From: Jatrophihabitans cynanchi
GTDB taxonomy: Bacteria > Actinomycetota > Actinomycetes > Mycobacteriales > Jatrophihabitantaceae
Length of the DNA: 64,000 nucleotides
Assembly: GCF_027247405.1 (NCBI RefSeq)
Contig: NZ_CP097463.1
Span: 806,001 to 870,000 of the forward strand
Direction: 5' to 3'
Positions 54,334-63,766 of this stretch are shown one piece after another. Numbering within the stretch: the stretch's first letter is position 1; each line of letters starts with the position of its first letter. Both the position numbers and the translations under genes were made by a program. The notes under the pieces were generated by a model, which was not told the origin of the DNA, did not search any database, and saw only the letters and a program-made list of their open reading frames with translations.

Positions 54334-54894
54334 ATGTGCACACCGACCCGCGAGACGAAGCTGCGCGCGCTGTTCGAAGAGAACTCGACGCGGGTGCTCG
54401 CCTACTCGTACCGGCATGTCGACGCGGGCGCGGCGCAGGATGTTGTGTCCGAGGCGTTCCTGGTGGCGTGGCGGCGAATCGACGAGGTACCGGCAGATGC
54501 CCTGCCGTGGCTGCTCGTGGTTGCCCGCAACATCATCGCGAACCGTCGACGAGGGCTGGCACGCCAGCAGCGGCTCACCGACCAACTGGCCGGCTTGGAG
54601 CGGGCGAGCACGGCGTCCAGCGGCGCGGACGAGATCGCCCTCGAGCGGCGGTCGATGCTCGCCGCGCTCGCCGACCTGTCGCCCGTCGAACGCGAAGCGC
54701 TGTTGCTCACCGGATGGGACGGCTGTCCGTCGTCCCAGGCGTCCCAGGTGGCCGGCTGCTCGCGTAGAGCCTTCGAGCTTCGCTTGCATCGCGCGCGAAA
54801 CCGCCTACGGCACACCTTCGCCGCCGAGGAGGAGTCGCACTCGTCCCGACGTGTGCCCCAACGCCTAGCCGTCACGAGGGAGACCCTGTCATGA
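54334..54894 (+). CDS. ECF-type RNA polymerase sigma factor
   Basis: 186 residues from ATG 54334 (GAGG directly before it). Region 2 (FEENSTRVLAYSYRHVDAGA, DVVSEAFLVAWRRI) and region 4 (LSPVEREALLLTGWDGCPSS, GCSRRAFELRLHRARNRLR) are both recognisable. Its 3' end overlaps the membrane protein gene by ATGA, the usual arrangement for a sigma factor and its controller. Confidence 0.9.
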   Translation: MCTPTRETKLRALFEENSTRVLAYSYRHVDAGAAQDVVSEAFLVAWRRIDEVPADALPWLLVVARNIIANRRRGLARQQRLTDQLAGLERASTASSGADEIALERRSMLAALADLSPVEREALLLTGWDGCPSSQASQVAGCSRRAFELRLHRARNRLRHTFAAEEESHSSRRVPQRLAVTRETLS

Positions 54895-55850
54895 CCACTG
54901 ACCTGGACGAGCGTCTTGCGGACCTGCGCCGGCAGCCGCACTGGCCGGCAGCCGAACGCACAGTCATTCTCGAACAGGTGCTCAGCACCGACCCGACACC
55001 GGATCGCGCCGACATCCGCCTCACCAGCTCGCGCACGCCGAGACGGCGCCGCGCGGCCGTGCTCGTCACCGCCGCCGGACTGGCCGCCGCCGCGTGCATC
55101 GCTGTTCCCGCCGTGCTGCCGGCGGGAACGCCCGGGTCCGCGGACCAGGCCGCCGCTGTTCAGGCACTGCACCAGCTGGCGCACATCGCCGCGGTCAGCC
55201 CGAGCGACCAGCTCGGGCCGCACCAGTACCTGCATCTGGTCGACGTCGAACACCAGCAGGCGCTGGCCGATCAGCCCGCAGTGGAGAGCCGGTTCGAGGA
55301 CTGGATCCGCGCCGACGGGCAGACCTGGCAGCGACGCATCGAGCGCTCCGGCTCGGGCCCGAACCAGGAAGAGGTGTGGCTGCTGCCGCCCGGTCCGCAG
55401 GCCATCGACGGAATGACCGCGCCGCAGTACCTCGACCGATTGCCCACCGACCCGGCGGCGCTCGAGGCGTACGTGCGGGCACACTCGGTCGGCTCCACGT
55501 CCGCGGACGAACGGGTCTTCGTCGCAGTCTCTGACATCGTGCGCCGCGGGCTCGCCAAACCGAACCTCCGCTCGGCGGCGATCGATGTCCTTGCGCACCT
55601 GGGCCACGTGCGACTGGGCGACGTCACGCGTGACTCGCTCGGCAACCCGGTGCAGTCCTTCGAGTTCGTGGATCCGAGCGGTCGCCCGGGCGACATCCAG
55701 GTCCTCATGTTCGACACCCGTACCGCTCAGATCACCGAGGAGCGGGACTACTTCCACGGAAAGCTGCACTTCACCAGGACGGTCCCGGTCTTCGAGGTGG
55801 TCAGTTCCGTGCCGGCGGGCATCCGCGATACCGCGATCGCCCAGAAGTAG
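54891..55850 (+). CDS. CU044_5270-family membrane protein, probable sigma factor partner
   Basis: 319 residues. A short cytosolic N-terminus (DERLADLRRQPHWPAAERTV) is followed by one helix near 55-78 (AAVLVTAAGLAAAACIAVPAVL) and a large extracytoplasmic domain (VWLLPPGPQAIDGMTAPQYL, YVRAHSVGSTSADERVF). The topology is that of an anti-sigma factor, but the N-terminus lacks the ZAS Cys/His motif, so the sigma link rests on coupling with the ECF gene. A strong hairpin follows the stop. Confidence 0.82.
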   Translation: MTTDLDERLADLRRQPHWPAAERTVILEQVLSTDPTPDRADIRLTSSRTPRRRRAAVLVTAAGLAAAACIAVPAVLPAGTPGSADQAAAVQALHQLAHIAAVSPSDQLGPHQYLHLVDVEHQQALADQPAVESRFEDWIRADGQTWQRRIERSGSGPNQEEVWLLPPGPQAIDGMTAPQYLDRLPTDPAALEAYVRAHSVGSTSADERVFVAVSDIVRRGLAKPNLRSAAIDVLAHLGHVRLGDVTRDSLGNPVQSFEFVDPSGRPGDIQVLMFDTRTAQITEERDYFHGKLHFTRTVPVFEVVSSVPAGIRDTAIAQK

Positions 55851-55856
55851 CGGCAA

Positions 55857-55888
55857 CGCGCCGCCGCCGATCCACTGGCGGCGGCGCG
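55857..55888 (+). terminator. Strong GC-rich hairpin after the sigma factor operon
   Basis: Perfect 12-bp stem CGCGCCGCCGCC/GGCGGCGGCGCG with an 8-nt loop, beginning 7 nt after the stop of the membrane partner. No U-tract, as is common in actinobacterial terminators. Confidence 0.7.
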
Positions 55889-55911
55889 TGCCCTGGGGCG
55901 AGACTTGCCGG

Positions 55912-56502
55912 ATGTTCATCGACGCGATCGCGGAGGACGCGGCCACCGGAGCCGTCGCCGAGTACTACCGCCAGCAGCGGGCCGCATGGGGATTCCTGCC
56001 GAACTACGCGGGCGCCTTCTCCACCCGGCCGGACGTGGCCCGGGCCTGGAACGCGCTCAACACCGCGATCCGGGACGGCATGGACCGGCGGCGCTTCGAG
56101 CTCGCGACCATCGCGGCGGCGCGCGCGCTGCACTCCACGTACTGCACGGCCGCGCATTCGAAGTTCCTGCGCGACGTGTGTGGTGACGAGCAGAGCCTGG
56201 CCACGATCGCCCAGGACCCGAGTGGAGCCGCATTGAGTGAGCAGGACCGAGCGGTGTACCGGTTCGCGGCCAAGGTCGCCACGGACGCGGCCTCGATCAG
56301 CCAGCAGGACGTCGACGAACTGCGTGATGCCGGCCTGAGCGACGCCGAGGTCGCCGACGTGGTGTTCGCCGTGTCGGCGCGCTCGTTCTTCACGCGGGTG
56401 CTGGACGGCCTGGGCGCCCAACTCGACGCGCAGACGGCAGACGCCTTCTCCCCTGCGCTGTTGCAGTCGATGGTGGTGGGACGTCCGCCCGCCGAGGCCT
56501 GA
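55912..56502 (+). CDS. Carboxymuconolactone decarboxylase/AhpD-like protein with SxxC active site
   Basis: 196 residues, all helical. ALHSTYCTAAHSKFL sits where AhpD-like proteins have CxxC...H; the first cysteine is Ser here, leaving one Cys and the His, so classical disulfide peroxidase chemistry is unlikely. DVADVVF-like segment EVADVVFAVSARSFFTRVLD completes the family. GGCGAGA lies before ATG 55912. Convergent with the TetR gene. Confidence 0.82.
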   Translation: MFIDAIAEDAATGAVAEYYRQQRAAWGFLPNYAGAFSTRPDVARAWNALNTAIRDGMDRRRFELATIAAARALHSTYCTAAHSKFLRDVCGDEQSLATIAQDPSGAALSEQDRAVYRFAAKVATDAASISQQDVDELRDAGLSDAEVADVVFAVSARSFFTRVLDGLGAQLDAQTADAFSPALLQSMVVGRPPAEA

Positions 56503-56513
56503 GCGGTAGCCCG

Positions 56514-57104
56514 TCAGCGCTGCCAGAGCGTTCGTACCGTGTCGGAGATGCCCTCGACCGCGCCCGGGCCGAACATGGTGAGCTGCTGGATGAAGCCGGG
56601 CACGATTGCCATGACCAGGCCGGCGAGCGCATCCGGGTGCGCCTCCGCGGACAGGTCGCCGCGCTTCTGATGCTCGCGGATGACCTCCGCGACGTCGGCC
56701 CGCATCCGGCTCAACGCGACGTCGAACCGCTTCGCGAGCGAGGCGTTGCGAAGCGTCTCGGCCCAGACGATCAGGGCTATCGCGCCGAATTGGTTCTCGG
56801 CGTGCTTGTCGCGCACCACGTCCAGGACCTCGCCGAGCGACGCGCCGAGCCCGTCGTCATGCGGACTGGTCGCCAGGGCGCGCAGCAGGGCGACGATGTC
56901 GCGCATGTTCTCCTCCGCGATCGCGAGGATCATCTCGTCCTTGCTGGCGAAGTAGCGGTATACGGCGCCCGCGGACAGGCCTGATTCGGCGAACAGGTCC
57001 TGCATCGAGGTTTCGTGGAAGCCGTCACGCAGGAAGCAGCGCCTGGCGGCGGCGAGGATCTGCTCGCGGCGCGAGTCCCGGTACTGCTGGCTGACCCTGG
57101 GCAT
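56514..57104 (-). CDS. TetR-family transcriptional regulator
   Basis: 196 residues. N-terminal HTH (REQILAAARRCFLRDGFHET, MQDLFAESGLSAGAVYRYFA, SKDEMI) is canonical; the C-terminal ligand domain is generic. Divergent from a YhgE-like membrane gene with an operator-like palindrome between them, so it very likely represses that gene and itself. The region up to 57215 also holds TTGACA for the opposite strand. Confidence 0.92.
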   Translation of the reverse strand: MPRVSQQYRDSRREQILAAARRCFLRDGFHETSMQDLFAESGLSAGAVYRYFASKDEMILAIAEENMRDIVALLRALATSPHDDGLGASLGEVLDVVRDKHAENQFGAIALIVWAETLRNASLAKRFDVALSRMRADVAEVIREHQKRGDLSAEAHPDALAGLVMAIVPGFIQQLTMFGPGAVEGISDTVRTLWQR

Positions 57105-57137
57105 CGGCCCACCGTACCCAAGAAAACGAATGCTCGC

Positions 57138-57166
57138 TTGACATGTGCAGCGGGGCGGCTCATGCT
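57138..57166 (+). promoter_or_regulatory. Candidate promoter TTGACA-N17-CATGCT for the YhgE-like operon
   Basis: Perfect -35 and a moderate -10 at 17-bp spacing, inside the TetR-gene/YhgE-gene intergenic region. Confidence 0.45.
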
Positions 57167-57183
57167 GGTGTCAGACTAAAGCG

Positions 57184-57193
57184 AACGATCATT
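57184..57193. promoter_or_regulatory. AACGATCATT palindrome, probable TetR operator
   Basis: Near-perfect palindrome (AAYGATCRTT) preceded by AAGCG; a related inverted copy (AATGCTCGCTT at 57129-57139) lies 45 bp upstream across the promoter. The AT-rich run after it (TTTTTTATA) is striking in this genome. Confidence 0.45.
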
Positions 57194-57215
57194 TTTTATA
57201 CAGCCGGAGCCCTCG

Positions 57216-58280
57216 ATGAGAACGCTGACCGCTCACCCGCCGTGGCGGCAGTTGCTGATCGTCTCGATCCTCCTACCGGTGCTGATCACGCTGGCCGTGC
57301 TCGCGTTCGCGTGGCCGGCCGGTCGCATCCAGCCGCGCGACGTCCCGGTCGCCATCATCGGGTCGAACGCGGGCAGCCAGACGCTGATCCGGCACCTCAC
57401 CCTCGCGAGCCCGGGCGGGTTCGACCTGCGCCTGTACGCCGACGACGCGGCCGCCCGCTCCGCGATCGAGAACCGGGACGTGTACGGCGCGTTCGAGGTG
57501 CGGCCACAGGGCATCACCGTGTTCGTGGCGAGTGCCGCCAGCCCGGCGGTCGCCAAGCTGTTGACCGGCATCGGGCAGCGGTTCGACCCGTCCGCCTCGC
57601 TACGCGACGTCGTGCCGCTCTCGGCGGACGACCCGAACGGCGTGGTGTTCAGTTCCGCCCTGCTGCCGTTGACGATCTGCGGCATCATCGCGGCGGGGGC
57701 CGTCGGCGTCCTGGTCAAATTCCGGCCGGCGTGGCGACAGATCCTCGCCCTGTCGGTGGTGTCGGCCGGCGCCGGCCTGGGCGCCTACCTGGTCGCGCAG
57801 GCGCTGCTCGGTGCGCTGCCCCAAGAGCATGTGGCGTGCTGGGCAACGCTCGCTCTGACGATGCTGTCGATCAGCGCGGCGACCGCCGGCCTGATCGCTC
57901 TCATCGGCGTGCCCGGCCTGGGCCTGGCGGCTGCGCTGATGGTGTTCATCGGCAATCCCTTCTCCGGCGCGACCTCGGCCCCCGAACTGCTGCCCGACGC
58001 CGTGAACCACCTCGGACGCTGGTTACCTCCGGGCGCCGGGGCGAATCTGTTGCGCAGCGCCGCCTACTTCCACGGCGACGGCGCCGGCAGTCACCTCAGC
58101 GTGCTGCTCGTCTGGACGCTGCTCGGCTTCGCCGCGATCGTCATCGGCCACCACAGTCCGATCCGCTTCGCCGCGTACCCCATCAGCCCCGATGCCGATA
58201 CCGACCGCCGCGCCGACAACACGTACCGATGGGAGGCAGCCGATGTCGCTGTCGGAGCACGAGCAGCAGATCCTCGCTGA
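57216..58280 (+). CDS. YhgE/Pip-like multi-helix membrane protein under TetR control
   Basis: 354 residues. One N-terminal helix (LLIVSILLPVLITLAVLAFAW), a periplasmic domain of about 110 residues (PVAIIGSNAGSQTLIRHLTL), then five helices, ending in a cytosolic tail. The layout is that of ABC-2/YhgE-type exporters of actinobacteria, often next to TetR genes and linked to drug or lipid efflux; no ATPase is present. GGAG lies 8 nt before ATG 57216. Overlaps the next gene by 38 nt. Confidence 0.78.
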   Translation: MRTLTAHPPWRQLLIVSILLPVLITLAVLAFAWPAGRIQPRDVPVAIIGSNAGSQTLIRHLTLASPGGFDLRLYADDAAARSAIENRDVYGAFEVRPQGITVFVASAASPAVAKLLTGIGQRFDPSASLRDVVPLSADDPNGVVFSSALLPLTICGIIAAGAVGVLVKFRPAWRQILALSVVSAGAGLGAYLVAQALLGALPQEHVACWATLALTMLSISAATAGLIALIGVPGLGLAAALMVFIGNPFSGATSAPELLPDAVNHLGRWLPPGAGANLLRSAAYFHGDGAGSHLSVLLVWTLLGFAAIVIGHHSPIRFAAYPISPDADTDRRADNTYRWEAADVAVGARAADPR

Positions 58281-58641
58281 ACTCGAACGGGACCTCGACG
58301 CGCCCACGCCCAGCGCGGCGTCACGGGTCCGCGCCTGGCACCGGCCGGTCCACTGGTCCTCCCCCGCGGGCCGAACCACGCGGCACACCCTAGGACTCGT
58401 CGGCGTCACCCTGCTGGCCCACGGTGTCACCGGCGCCGGCAACCTCGCGGTCGCCGCGGCCGTCTGCGGATACGTCCTGGTCGTCGTCGCCGCGTACGCC
58501 GCGGTATGCGCGTGGTACCGACGCCGGCTCGATGCACCGGACCGACGCCGGCGTCCGTTGCGCCGCTGGCTGTTGCGTGTGCTGCCGGGACTGCGCCGGT
58601 TCCGACCGGGACCGGGCCTGCGCTATGCGAGGGACACCTGA
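58243..58641 (+). CDS. DUF3040-type small membrane protein
   Basis: 132 residues from ATG 58243 with GGGAGG 6-8 nt upstream. SLSEHEQQILAELERDL is the signature start of DUF3040 proteins; two helices (HTLGLVGVTLLAHGVTGAG, LAVAAAVCGYVLVVVAAYAAV) follow and the tail is Arg-rich. Function unknown; the pairing with the YhgE-like gene is by overlap. Confidence 0.8.
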   Translation: MSLSEHEQQILAELERDLDAPTPSAASRVRAWHRPVHWSSPAGRTTRHTLGLVGVTLLAHGVTGAGNLAVAAAVCGYVLVVVAAYAAVCAWYRRRLDAPDRRRRPLRRWLLRVLPGLRRFRPGPGLRYARDT

Positions 58642-58674
58642 GCAACGCGACCGACCGGCAGCGCCCGCGGCGGG

Positions 58675-59001
58675 CTACGTCCTCTTGGCGGTCGGCTGAC
58701 CGAGCCAAGCCATGACCTCGGCCGAACCCTTCTTGGCGAGCGAGGAGTCCTTGGACTTCAACCACTTGATCATCTTGGTCACGTCGGCCTGGTTCTTCGG
58801 GTTGAAGTTCTCGCGGTCGTCACCGATCTGCAGGTGCGTGTTGCTGCCGACGATGTGGACGTGAACGCCCTTCACCTCGCCGACGTAGGTTCCCTTCTCG
58901 CCGGTGGTGAATCTCTTGCTCGTGACGTACTTTCCCTGTCCCTGCTTGGTCACCGGCCGTTCGTGGTTGGTGTTCGGCTCGACGCCGCGCATTCGACTCA
59001 T
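58675..59001 (-). CDS. Small lysine-rich hypothetical protein
   Basis: 108 residues from ATG 59001 (GGACGGAG 6-8 nt upstream). VTKQGQGKYVTSKRFTTGEK and VGEVKGVHVHIVGSNTHLQI suggest a small beta-rich fold; the C-terminus is helical and basic. It has many Lys and Asn codons, unlike its neighbours, hinting at recent acquisition or a distinct selection. No family recognised. Confidence 0.72.
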   Translation of the reverse strand: MSRMRGVEPNTNHERPVTKQGQGKYVTSKRFTTGEKGTYVGEVKGVHVHIVGSNTHLQIGDDRENFNPKNQADVTKMIKWLKSKDSSLAKKGSAEVMAWLGQPTAKRT

Positions 59002-59119
59002 GATCACTCCGTCCCGAGCATGTTTGGTGATCGCGGAGCCTAGTCCCGCGGCCGCAGATGATCTACCCCCCTGCGTACGTTCGGCGGCGACCCCGGCTGG
59101 AACCGGACACGCTGACACG

Positions 59120-59125
59120 TACTCT
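59120..59125 (+). promoter_or_regulatory. -10 box TACTCT, leaderless start of the VOC gene
   Basis: TACTCT, 6 nt, ATG 59132; no Shine-Dalgarno sequence. Confidence 0.5.
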
Positions 59126-59131
59126 GCGGCT

Positions 59132-59563
59132 ATGACGCACGCCGCGCTGCCGCCGTTCCACCTGGCCATCCCCGTCGACGACATCGAAGCGGCCCGCCAC
59201 TTCTACGGCGAGGTGCTCGGGTTCGGGCGCGGCCGCTCTGCGGAGCGCTGGACCGACTGGAACGTCGAGGGCCACCAGGTCGTCACGCACCAGGTCGAGG
59301 GCCATGCCAACCGGGTCGCCGGTACCAACCCGGTCGACGGTCACGACGTGCCGGTTCCGCACTTCGGTCTCGTGCTCAGCGTCGCGCGCTTCCAGGAACT
59401 GGCGCAGCAGTTGACCGCGGCCGGAACGGACTTCGTCATCGAGCCCTACGTCCGCTTCGAGGGCGAACCGGGCGAGCAGTGGACGATGTTCTTCCTCGAC
59501 CCCGCGGGCAACGCCTTGGAGTTCAAGGCCTTCCAGGACCCGTCCCGGTTGTTCGCGGTCTGA
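59132..59563 (+). CDS. VOC-superfamily (glyoxalase/dioxygenase-like) protein
   Basis: 143 residues, two beta-alpha-beta-beta-beta units. PPFHLAIPVDDIEAARHFYG, PHFGLVLSVARFQELAQQL and MFFLDPAGNALEFKAF carry the metal ligands expected for the superfamily (His and Glu). Stand-alone gene; metabolic role unknown, candidates being glyoxalase I-like lyase or antibiotic-binding protein. Confidence 0.9.
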   Translation: MTHAALPPFHLAIPVDDIEAARHFYGEVLGFGRGRSAERWTDWNVEGHQVVTHQVEGHANRVAGTNPVDGHDVPVPHFGLVLSVARFQELAQQLTAAGTDFVIEPYVRFEGEPGEQWTMFFLDPAGNALEFKAFQDPSRLFAV

Positions 59564-59596
59564 ACGTCAGGCCGCCGGCAGCGGTGGCCACCGGGG

Positions 59597-61741
59597 TCAG
59601 GAGACCGCCCGCTCCCCCGCAGCGGCGGTCAGCGCGTCTGTCAGCAGCGCGACCAGCGCCTCGTGCTGCACGTCGGCCGACGACCACACCTGCTCGTCCG
59701 ACCCGTCCAGCGCCCTGGCAGCGAGGCCTGCCTTGCGGTCGATCAGTTCGGCGATCCTGCTGTCGATGGTCTGCGCGGCGATGATGCGCCACGCGGTGAC
59801 CGGCTCGGTCTGGCCGATGCGGTGGCTGCGGTCGATGGCCTGGGTCTGCTCGGCGTCGGTCCACGACAGCTCGGCCAGCACGATGTTCGAGGCGACCTGC
59901 AGGTTGACGCCGACGCCCGCGGCCATCAGGGAGCAGACCGCGATGGCGACGTCCGGATCGTTCACGAAGGCGTCGATGTTCTTCTGCCGCGCCGTCCGCG
60001 TCTGTCCGCCGCGGATCGAGGAGAAGCGCATTCCCTGCTTCGCGAAGGCCTCCTCCGCAACGTCCATGACGTCGACGTGCTTGGCGAAGAAGACCACCTT
60101 GCCCGCGCTCCGCGCGAGCTGTGCCGCATAGTCGGCGGCCAGGCCCGCCTTCGCCTGGCCGATGCGCCGCATCATGCTGAAGACGTTCTCGCCGGCCTCC
60201 GTCGTGCTCGCGTCCTTCTGCTCCCACGCGGCCACCTTGCGCACCAGGTCCTCGTCTATGCCGCTGGTAACGGCGCCGGATCGGCGGTTCGCCAGCGCGG
60301 TCTCGTACCGGGCCACCAGCCGGCGGGCCAGGTCGCGCTCCGCCGCCCGGATCGACCGGCCGACCCGCTCGTCGAGCTCGACGGGCAGGTCGGCCGTGCG
60401 GCGCGCCGGGATGTCGGCAGCCACGTCGACCTTGCGCCGACGGACGATGCCGAGGTCGATCACGCACTGCCGAGCGGCCGCGTAGAACCCCGGGTCCGCG
60501 GGCGTCAGCCCGGTCTCCTCGAGACGGTCCAGTAGTTCGGCCAGCGGCTCGGTCTCGTCGACCCACCCGAGGAACTGCCAGATGGCCCGGAAGTCCTCGA
60601 TGTCGTTGATCAGCGGGGTGCCGGTGAGGGCCATCAGCAACGGGTGTGCGGTGCGCGATCGGATGCGCCGGGAGAGGTCCAGCACGTGCTGCGACCGTTG
60701 CGAGGACCGGTTCTTGATGAAATGCGCCTCGTCGAGGATCATGCCGCGGAAGCCGAACTCGCCGAACCAGCCGACATGGCGATCGAGCACCTCGTAGTTG
60801 ACGACGACGATGTCGGCGAAACCGTCGACCGTGTCGCCGTTGCCGTTGACCACGGTGACCGACCGGTTCGGTGTCCACATGCCGGCCTCGCGGGCCCAGT
60901 TGGTCTTGACGACGCTCGGTACGACCGCCAGCAGCGGATAGGCGTTCACCGCCTCCGCCGAGCGCAACGCCTGCGCGGTCTTGCCCAGGCCGGGCTCGTC
61001 GGCGAGAAGGAACGTCCGGTGCCCGGCGGCGGCCGCGGCGACGACCTGCGCCTGATGGGGCATCAGTGCCCGATTACCCGGCATTCGCGTCGAGTCCGGC
61101 GCGGGCAGCTGCATGCACGCCGGGGCTCCGCTGTCCGCGCGTTCGAATGAGTTCAGCAGCGGAGTGAGCAGCTCCCACCCGGCCAGTCGCCGCGCACCGC
61201 GCGTCCTCGGCCGGACGGAGCTGAAGTCCGGAGCGAGGAAGGGGTTCGCCAGCTGCCGGGCAACGACCGACTGGGGCACGACCTGGCGCTCGGTGGCGGC
61301 GGGAGCGGCCGCGAGCTTCGGCGCCGCGATCTCCCCGAAGGCCTCGTCGATACCCAGTGACCGCAACATGTCCCACCTGAGCAACCGCGCCGCGTCGGAG
61401 ACGACGGCATCCTCGGCGAGCAGCGCGAGCAGAGCAGGATCGCGTACCGCCGTCTTGGCGAGGATCGTCGCGATCCCGTCCAGGCGCTTGAGCTGCTCGA
61501 CCCGGTGGGCCTGGCTGCTGACCTTCGCCTGGACCCGGGCGTGTTCCTCGCGCACGAGCATCGCGACAACCTGGAACTTCGCACGCACCGCGGGCGTCAC
61601 GCGGCGTCGCTCGACGGCTGTCTGCACCTCACGCACGGCACGGGCGAGCAGCGAGATGAGGTCCTCGCTGTTGCGGACGTGGTGCTGTCGCCGCGTCGCG
61701 GCAGGGCGAGCGTCCGTCCGGCGCCTACCTGATCGAGCCAC
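59597..61741 (-). CDS. SNF2/SWI2-like SF2 helicase
   Basis: 714 residues from GTG 61741, which has AGGAGGGG 5 nt upstream. An N-terminal helical region of about 200 residues (RNSEDLISLLARAVREVQTA) precedes the ATPase core: LADEPGLGKTAQAL (near 249), ILDEAHFIKN (near 336), MALTGTPLIND, and the C-terminal lobe with VFFAKHVDVMDV, SLMAAGVGVNLQVASNIVL and QAIDRSHRIGQ (near 639). Extra Pro in DEPGLGKT is a variant seen in phage and actinobacterial relatives. Role probably in repair or chromosome remodelling; it is the second large helicase within 10 kb. Confidence 0.87.
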   Translation of the reverse strand: MARSGRRRTDARPAATRRQHHVRNSEDLISLLARAVREVQTAVERRRVTPAVRAKFQVVAMLVREEHARVQAKVSSQAHRVEQLKRLDGIATILAKTAVRDPALLALLAEDAVVSDAARLLRWDMLRSLGIDEAFGEIAAPKLAAAPAATERQVVPQSVVARQLANPFLAPDFSSVRPRTRGARRLAGWELLTPLLNSFERADSGAPACMQLPAPDSTRMPGNRALMPHQAQVVAAAAAGHRTFLLADEPGLGKTAQALRSAEAVNAYPLLAVVPSVVKTNWAREAGMWTPNRSVTVVNGNGDTVDGFADIVVVNYEVLDRHVGWFGEFGFRGMILDEAHFIKNRSSQRSQHVLDLSRRIRSRTAHPLLMALTGTPLINDIEDFRAIWQFLGWVDETEPLAELLDRLEETGLTPADPGFYAAARQCVIDLGIVRRRKVDVAADIPARRTADLPVELDERVGRSIRAAERDLARRLVARYETALANRRSGAVTSGIDEDLVRKVAAWEQKDASTTEAGENVFSMMRRIGQAKAGLAADYAAQLARSAGKVVFFAKHVDVMDVAEEAFAKQGMRFSSIRGGQTRTARQKNIDAFVNDPDVAIAVCSLMAAGVGVNLQVASNIVLAELSWTDAEQTQAIDRSHRIGQTEPVTAWRIIAAQTIDSRIAELIDRKAGLAARALDGSDEQVWSSADVQHEALVALLTDALTAAAGERAVS

Positions 61742-62231
61742 AAACCCCTCCTGAAAAAGCCCTGCCCGGCGGCCGGGCGGGCCGCCGGCGCACACCCGCG
61801 GTCGGGCGAGCGACGTCCGGCCGGACAGCCCCGGGACGCCCGCTCCGCGATCACCGCTCGACACCACGGAGCCGACAGACCGCCCACCGCTGCGCTTCTA
61901 GCCGGCACTGGGCAGCACTGGCAGCAACGGGCGGCGCTGGCGGCTGGGCAGCACGGCAACGGACAGCGCGACACCCGCGCGAGGCAGGTCGCCGCAGACC
62001 CGGCACCATCGAGTTCAGCACCATCGGACTCAGCACCATTGAGTTCAGCACCGTCGCGGCGTGAAGCGGCGGTACCTGTCCATGTTAGCGCCGGACCGGT
62101 CCGGCACCCACCACCGCGCCGGGGCGCCGGCGGCGGGCCGGCGTAGAGCGCGATCCAGATGGCCGCGGTCGCGGGGGGCCGCGTTCAGCTACTTCACGCC
62201 GAAGCGAGCGTCAGTAACGGACCGTGCCCGC
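61742..62231. other. 490-bp intergenic region, Arg/Ala-type low-complexity sequence with a tandem repeat
   Basis: No supported gene. Contains GC-rich degenerate repeats around CAGCACTGG/GGCAGCA (61905-61960) and the 15-bp array at 62004. A short minus-strand reading frame (61851-62051) is made only of these repeats and has no ribosome site. Neither flanking gene (both minus) shows a promoter I can place here. Confidence 0.5.
62004..62052. repeat. 15-bp tandem array (3 units plus a partial)
   Basis: Units CACCATCGAGTTCAG, CACCATCGGACTCAG and CACCATTGAGTTCAG at 62004, 62019 and 62034, then CACCGTC. Unlike the other arrays it is not anchored on a stop codon. Confidence 0.85.
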
Positions 62232-63251
<1,020 letters not shown>

Positions 63252-63258
63252 GGCCCCG

Positions 63259-63264
63259 AGCCTA
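63259..63264 (-). promoter_or_regulatory. -10 box TAGGCT, leaderless start of the oxidoreductase
   Basis: TAGGCT, 7 nt, ATG 63251. The box contains the TAG stop codon of the MarR gene. Confidence 0.5.
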
Positions 63265-63699
63265 GGCACCCAATCCGGAACGCAGAGTGAGCTTGCCGAG
63301 GATCCTCAGCAGGGTACGGCGCTCCGACTCACTGAGCGGGGCGAGGAAGCGGTCCTGGATGTCGGCAACCACAGCATCGAGGCGGGCCAACTCCTTGCGG
63401 CCGCTGGCGGTCAGCGCGACGATGTTGCGCCGGGCGTCCTGCGGATCTCGCTGCCGGGTGACGAAGCCACGCGATGCCAGCTCGTTGACGGCGGCGACCA
63501 CGTCAGACGCATCGATTCCGGTCCGCCTGCTCAGCTCGGCCTGCGAGGCAACGCCCTGGTCGGCCAGCGACGCCAGCAGCCGCGACAGGTACCCGCTGGA
63601 TCCGGCCGCGGCGAACGCCTCGACGCGGATCGCCTGAGCCCGCGCATGAGCACGCGACAAGAGCCACGTGGGCGCTCGATCGATCCGGCTTCCTGGCAC
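63262..63699 (-). CDS. MarR-family transcriptional regulator
   Basis: 145 residues. LASLADQGVASQAELSRRTG then DASDVVAAVNELASRGFVTR is the winged helix, RNIVALTASGRKELARL the wing and dimer helix. Controls, by position, the downstream oxidoreductase and the divergent gene at 63783. GTG 63699 has TAGGCT 6 nt upstream. Two palindromic operators lie in the divergent region. Confidence 0.9.
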   Translation of the reverse strand: MPGSRIDRAPTWLLSRAHARAQAIRVEAFAAAGSSGYLSRLLASLADQGVASQAELSRRTGIDASDVVAAVNELASRGFVTRQRDPQDARRNIVALTASGRKELARLDAVVADIQDRFLAPLSESERRTLLRILGKLTLRSGLGA

Positions 63700-63705
63700 C
63701 GACCG

Positions 63706-63711
63706 AGCCTA
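63706..63711 (-). promoter_or_regulatory. -10 box TAGGCT, leaderless start of the MarR gene
   Basis: TAGGCT, 6 nt, GTG 63699; the upstream side is covered by operator O1. Confidence 0.55.
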
Positions 63712-63715
63712 GCGC

Positions 63716-63738
63716 ATTCGTTGGCGCAACCCACGAAT
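63716..63738. promoter_or_regulatory. MarR operator O1 (ATTCGTTGG-N5-CCCACGAAT)
   Basis: 9-bp arms, 8 of 9 matched, 5-bp spacer; lies where RNA polymerase would contact the -35 region of the MarR promoter. Confidence 0.65.
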
Positions 63739-63745
63739 ATCCGGT

Positions 63746-63766
63746 ATCGTTGGCGAGACCAACGAT
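63746..63766. promoter_or_regulatory. MarR operator O2 (ATCGTTGG-N5-CCAACGAT)
   Basis: Perfect 8-bp arms and the same 5-bp spacer and CGTTGG core as O1; centre 29 bp from O1. It overlaps TATCGT (63745-63750), the likely -10 box of the plus-strand gene, with TTGGCG (63721-63726) as -35. Confidence 0.7.

Noticed and set aside
54334-55850. ZAS-type anti-sigma pair
   Set aside because: The partner has the right topology but no HxxxCxxC motif, so it is described only as a probable partner.
50637-61741. Prophage or integrated plasmid containing the two helicases
   Set aside because: No integrase, replication, structural or transfer genes, no tRNA or att-like direct repeats; intervening genes are ordinary regulators and enzymes.
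61851-62051. Minus-strand ORF starting with LNSMV-type pentapeptide repeats
   Set aside because: The peptide repeat is simply the 15-bp DNA tandem repeat; no ribosome site and no homology.
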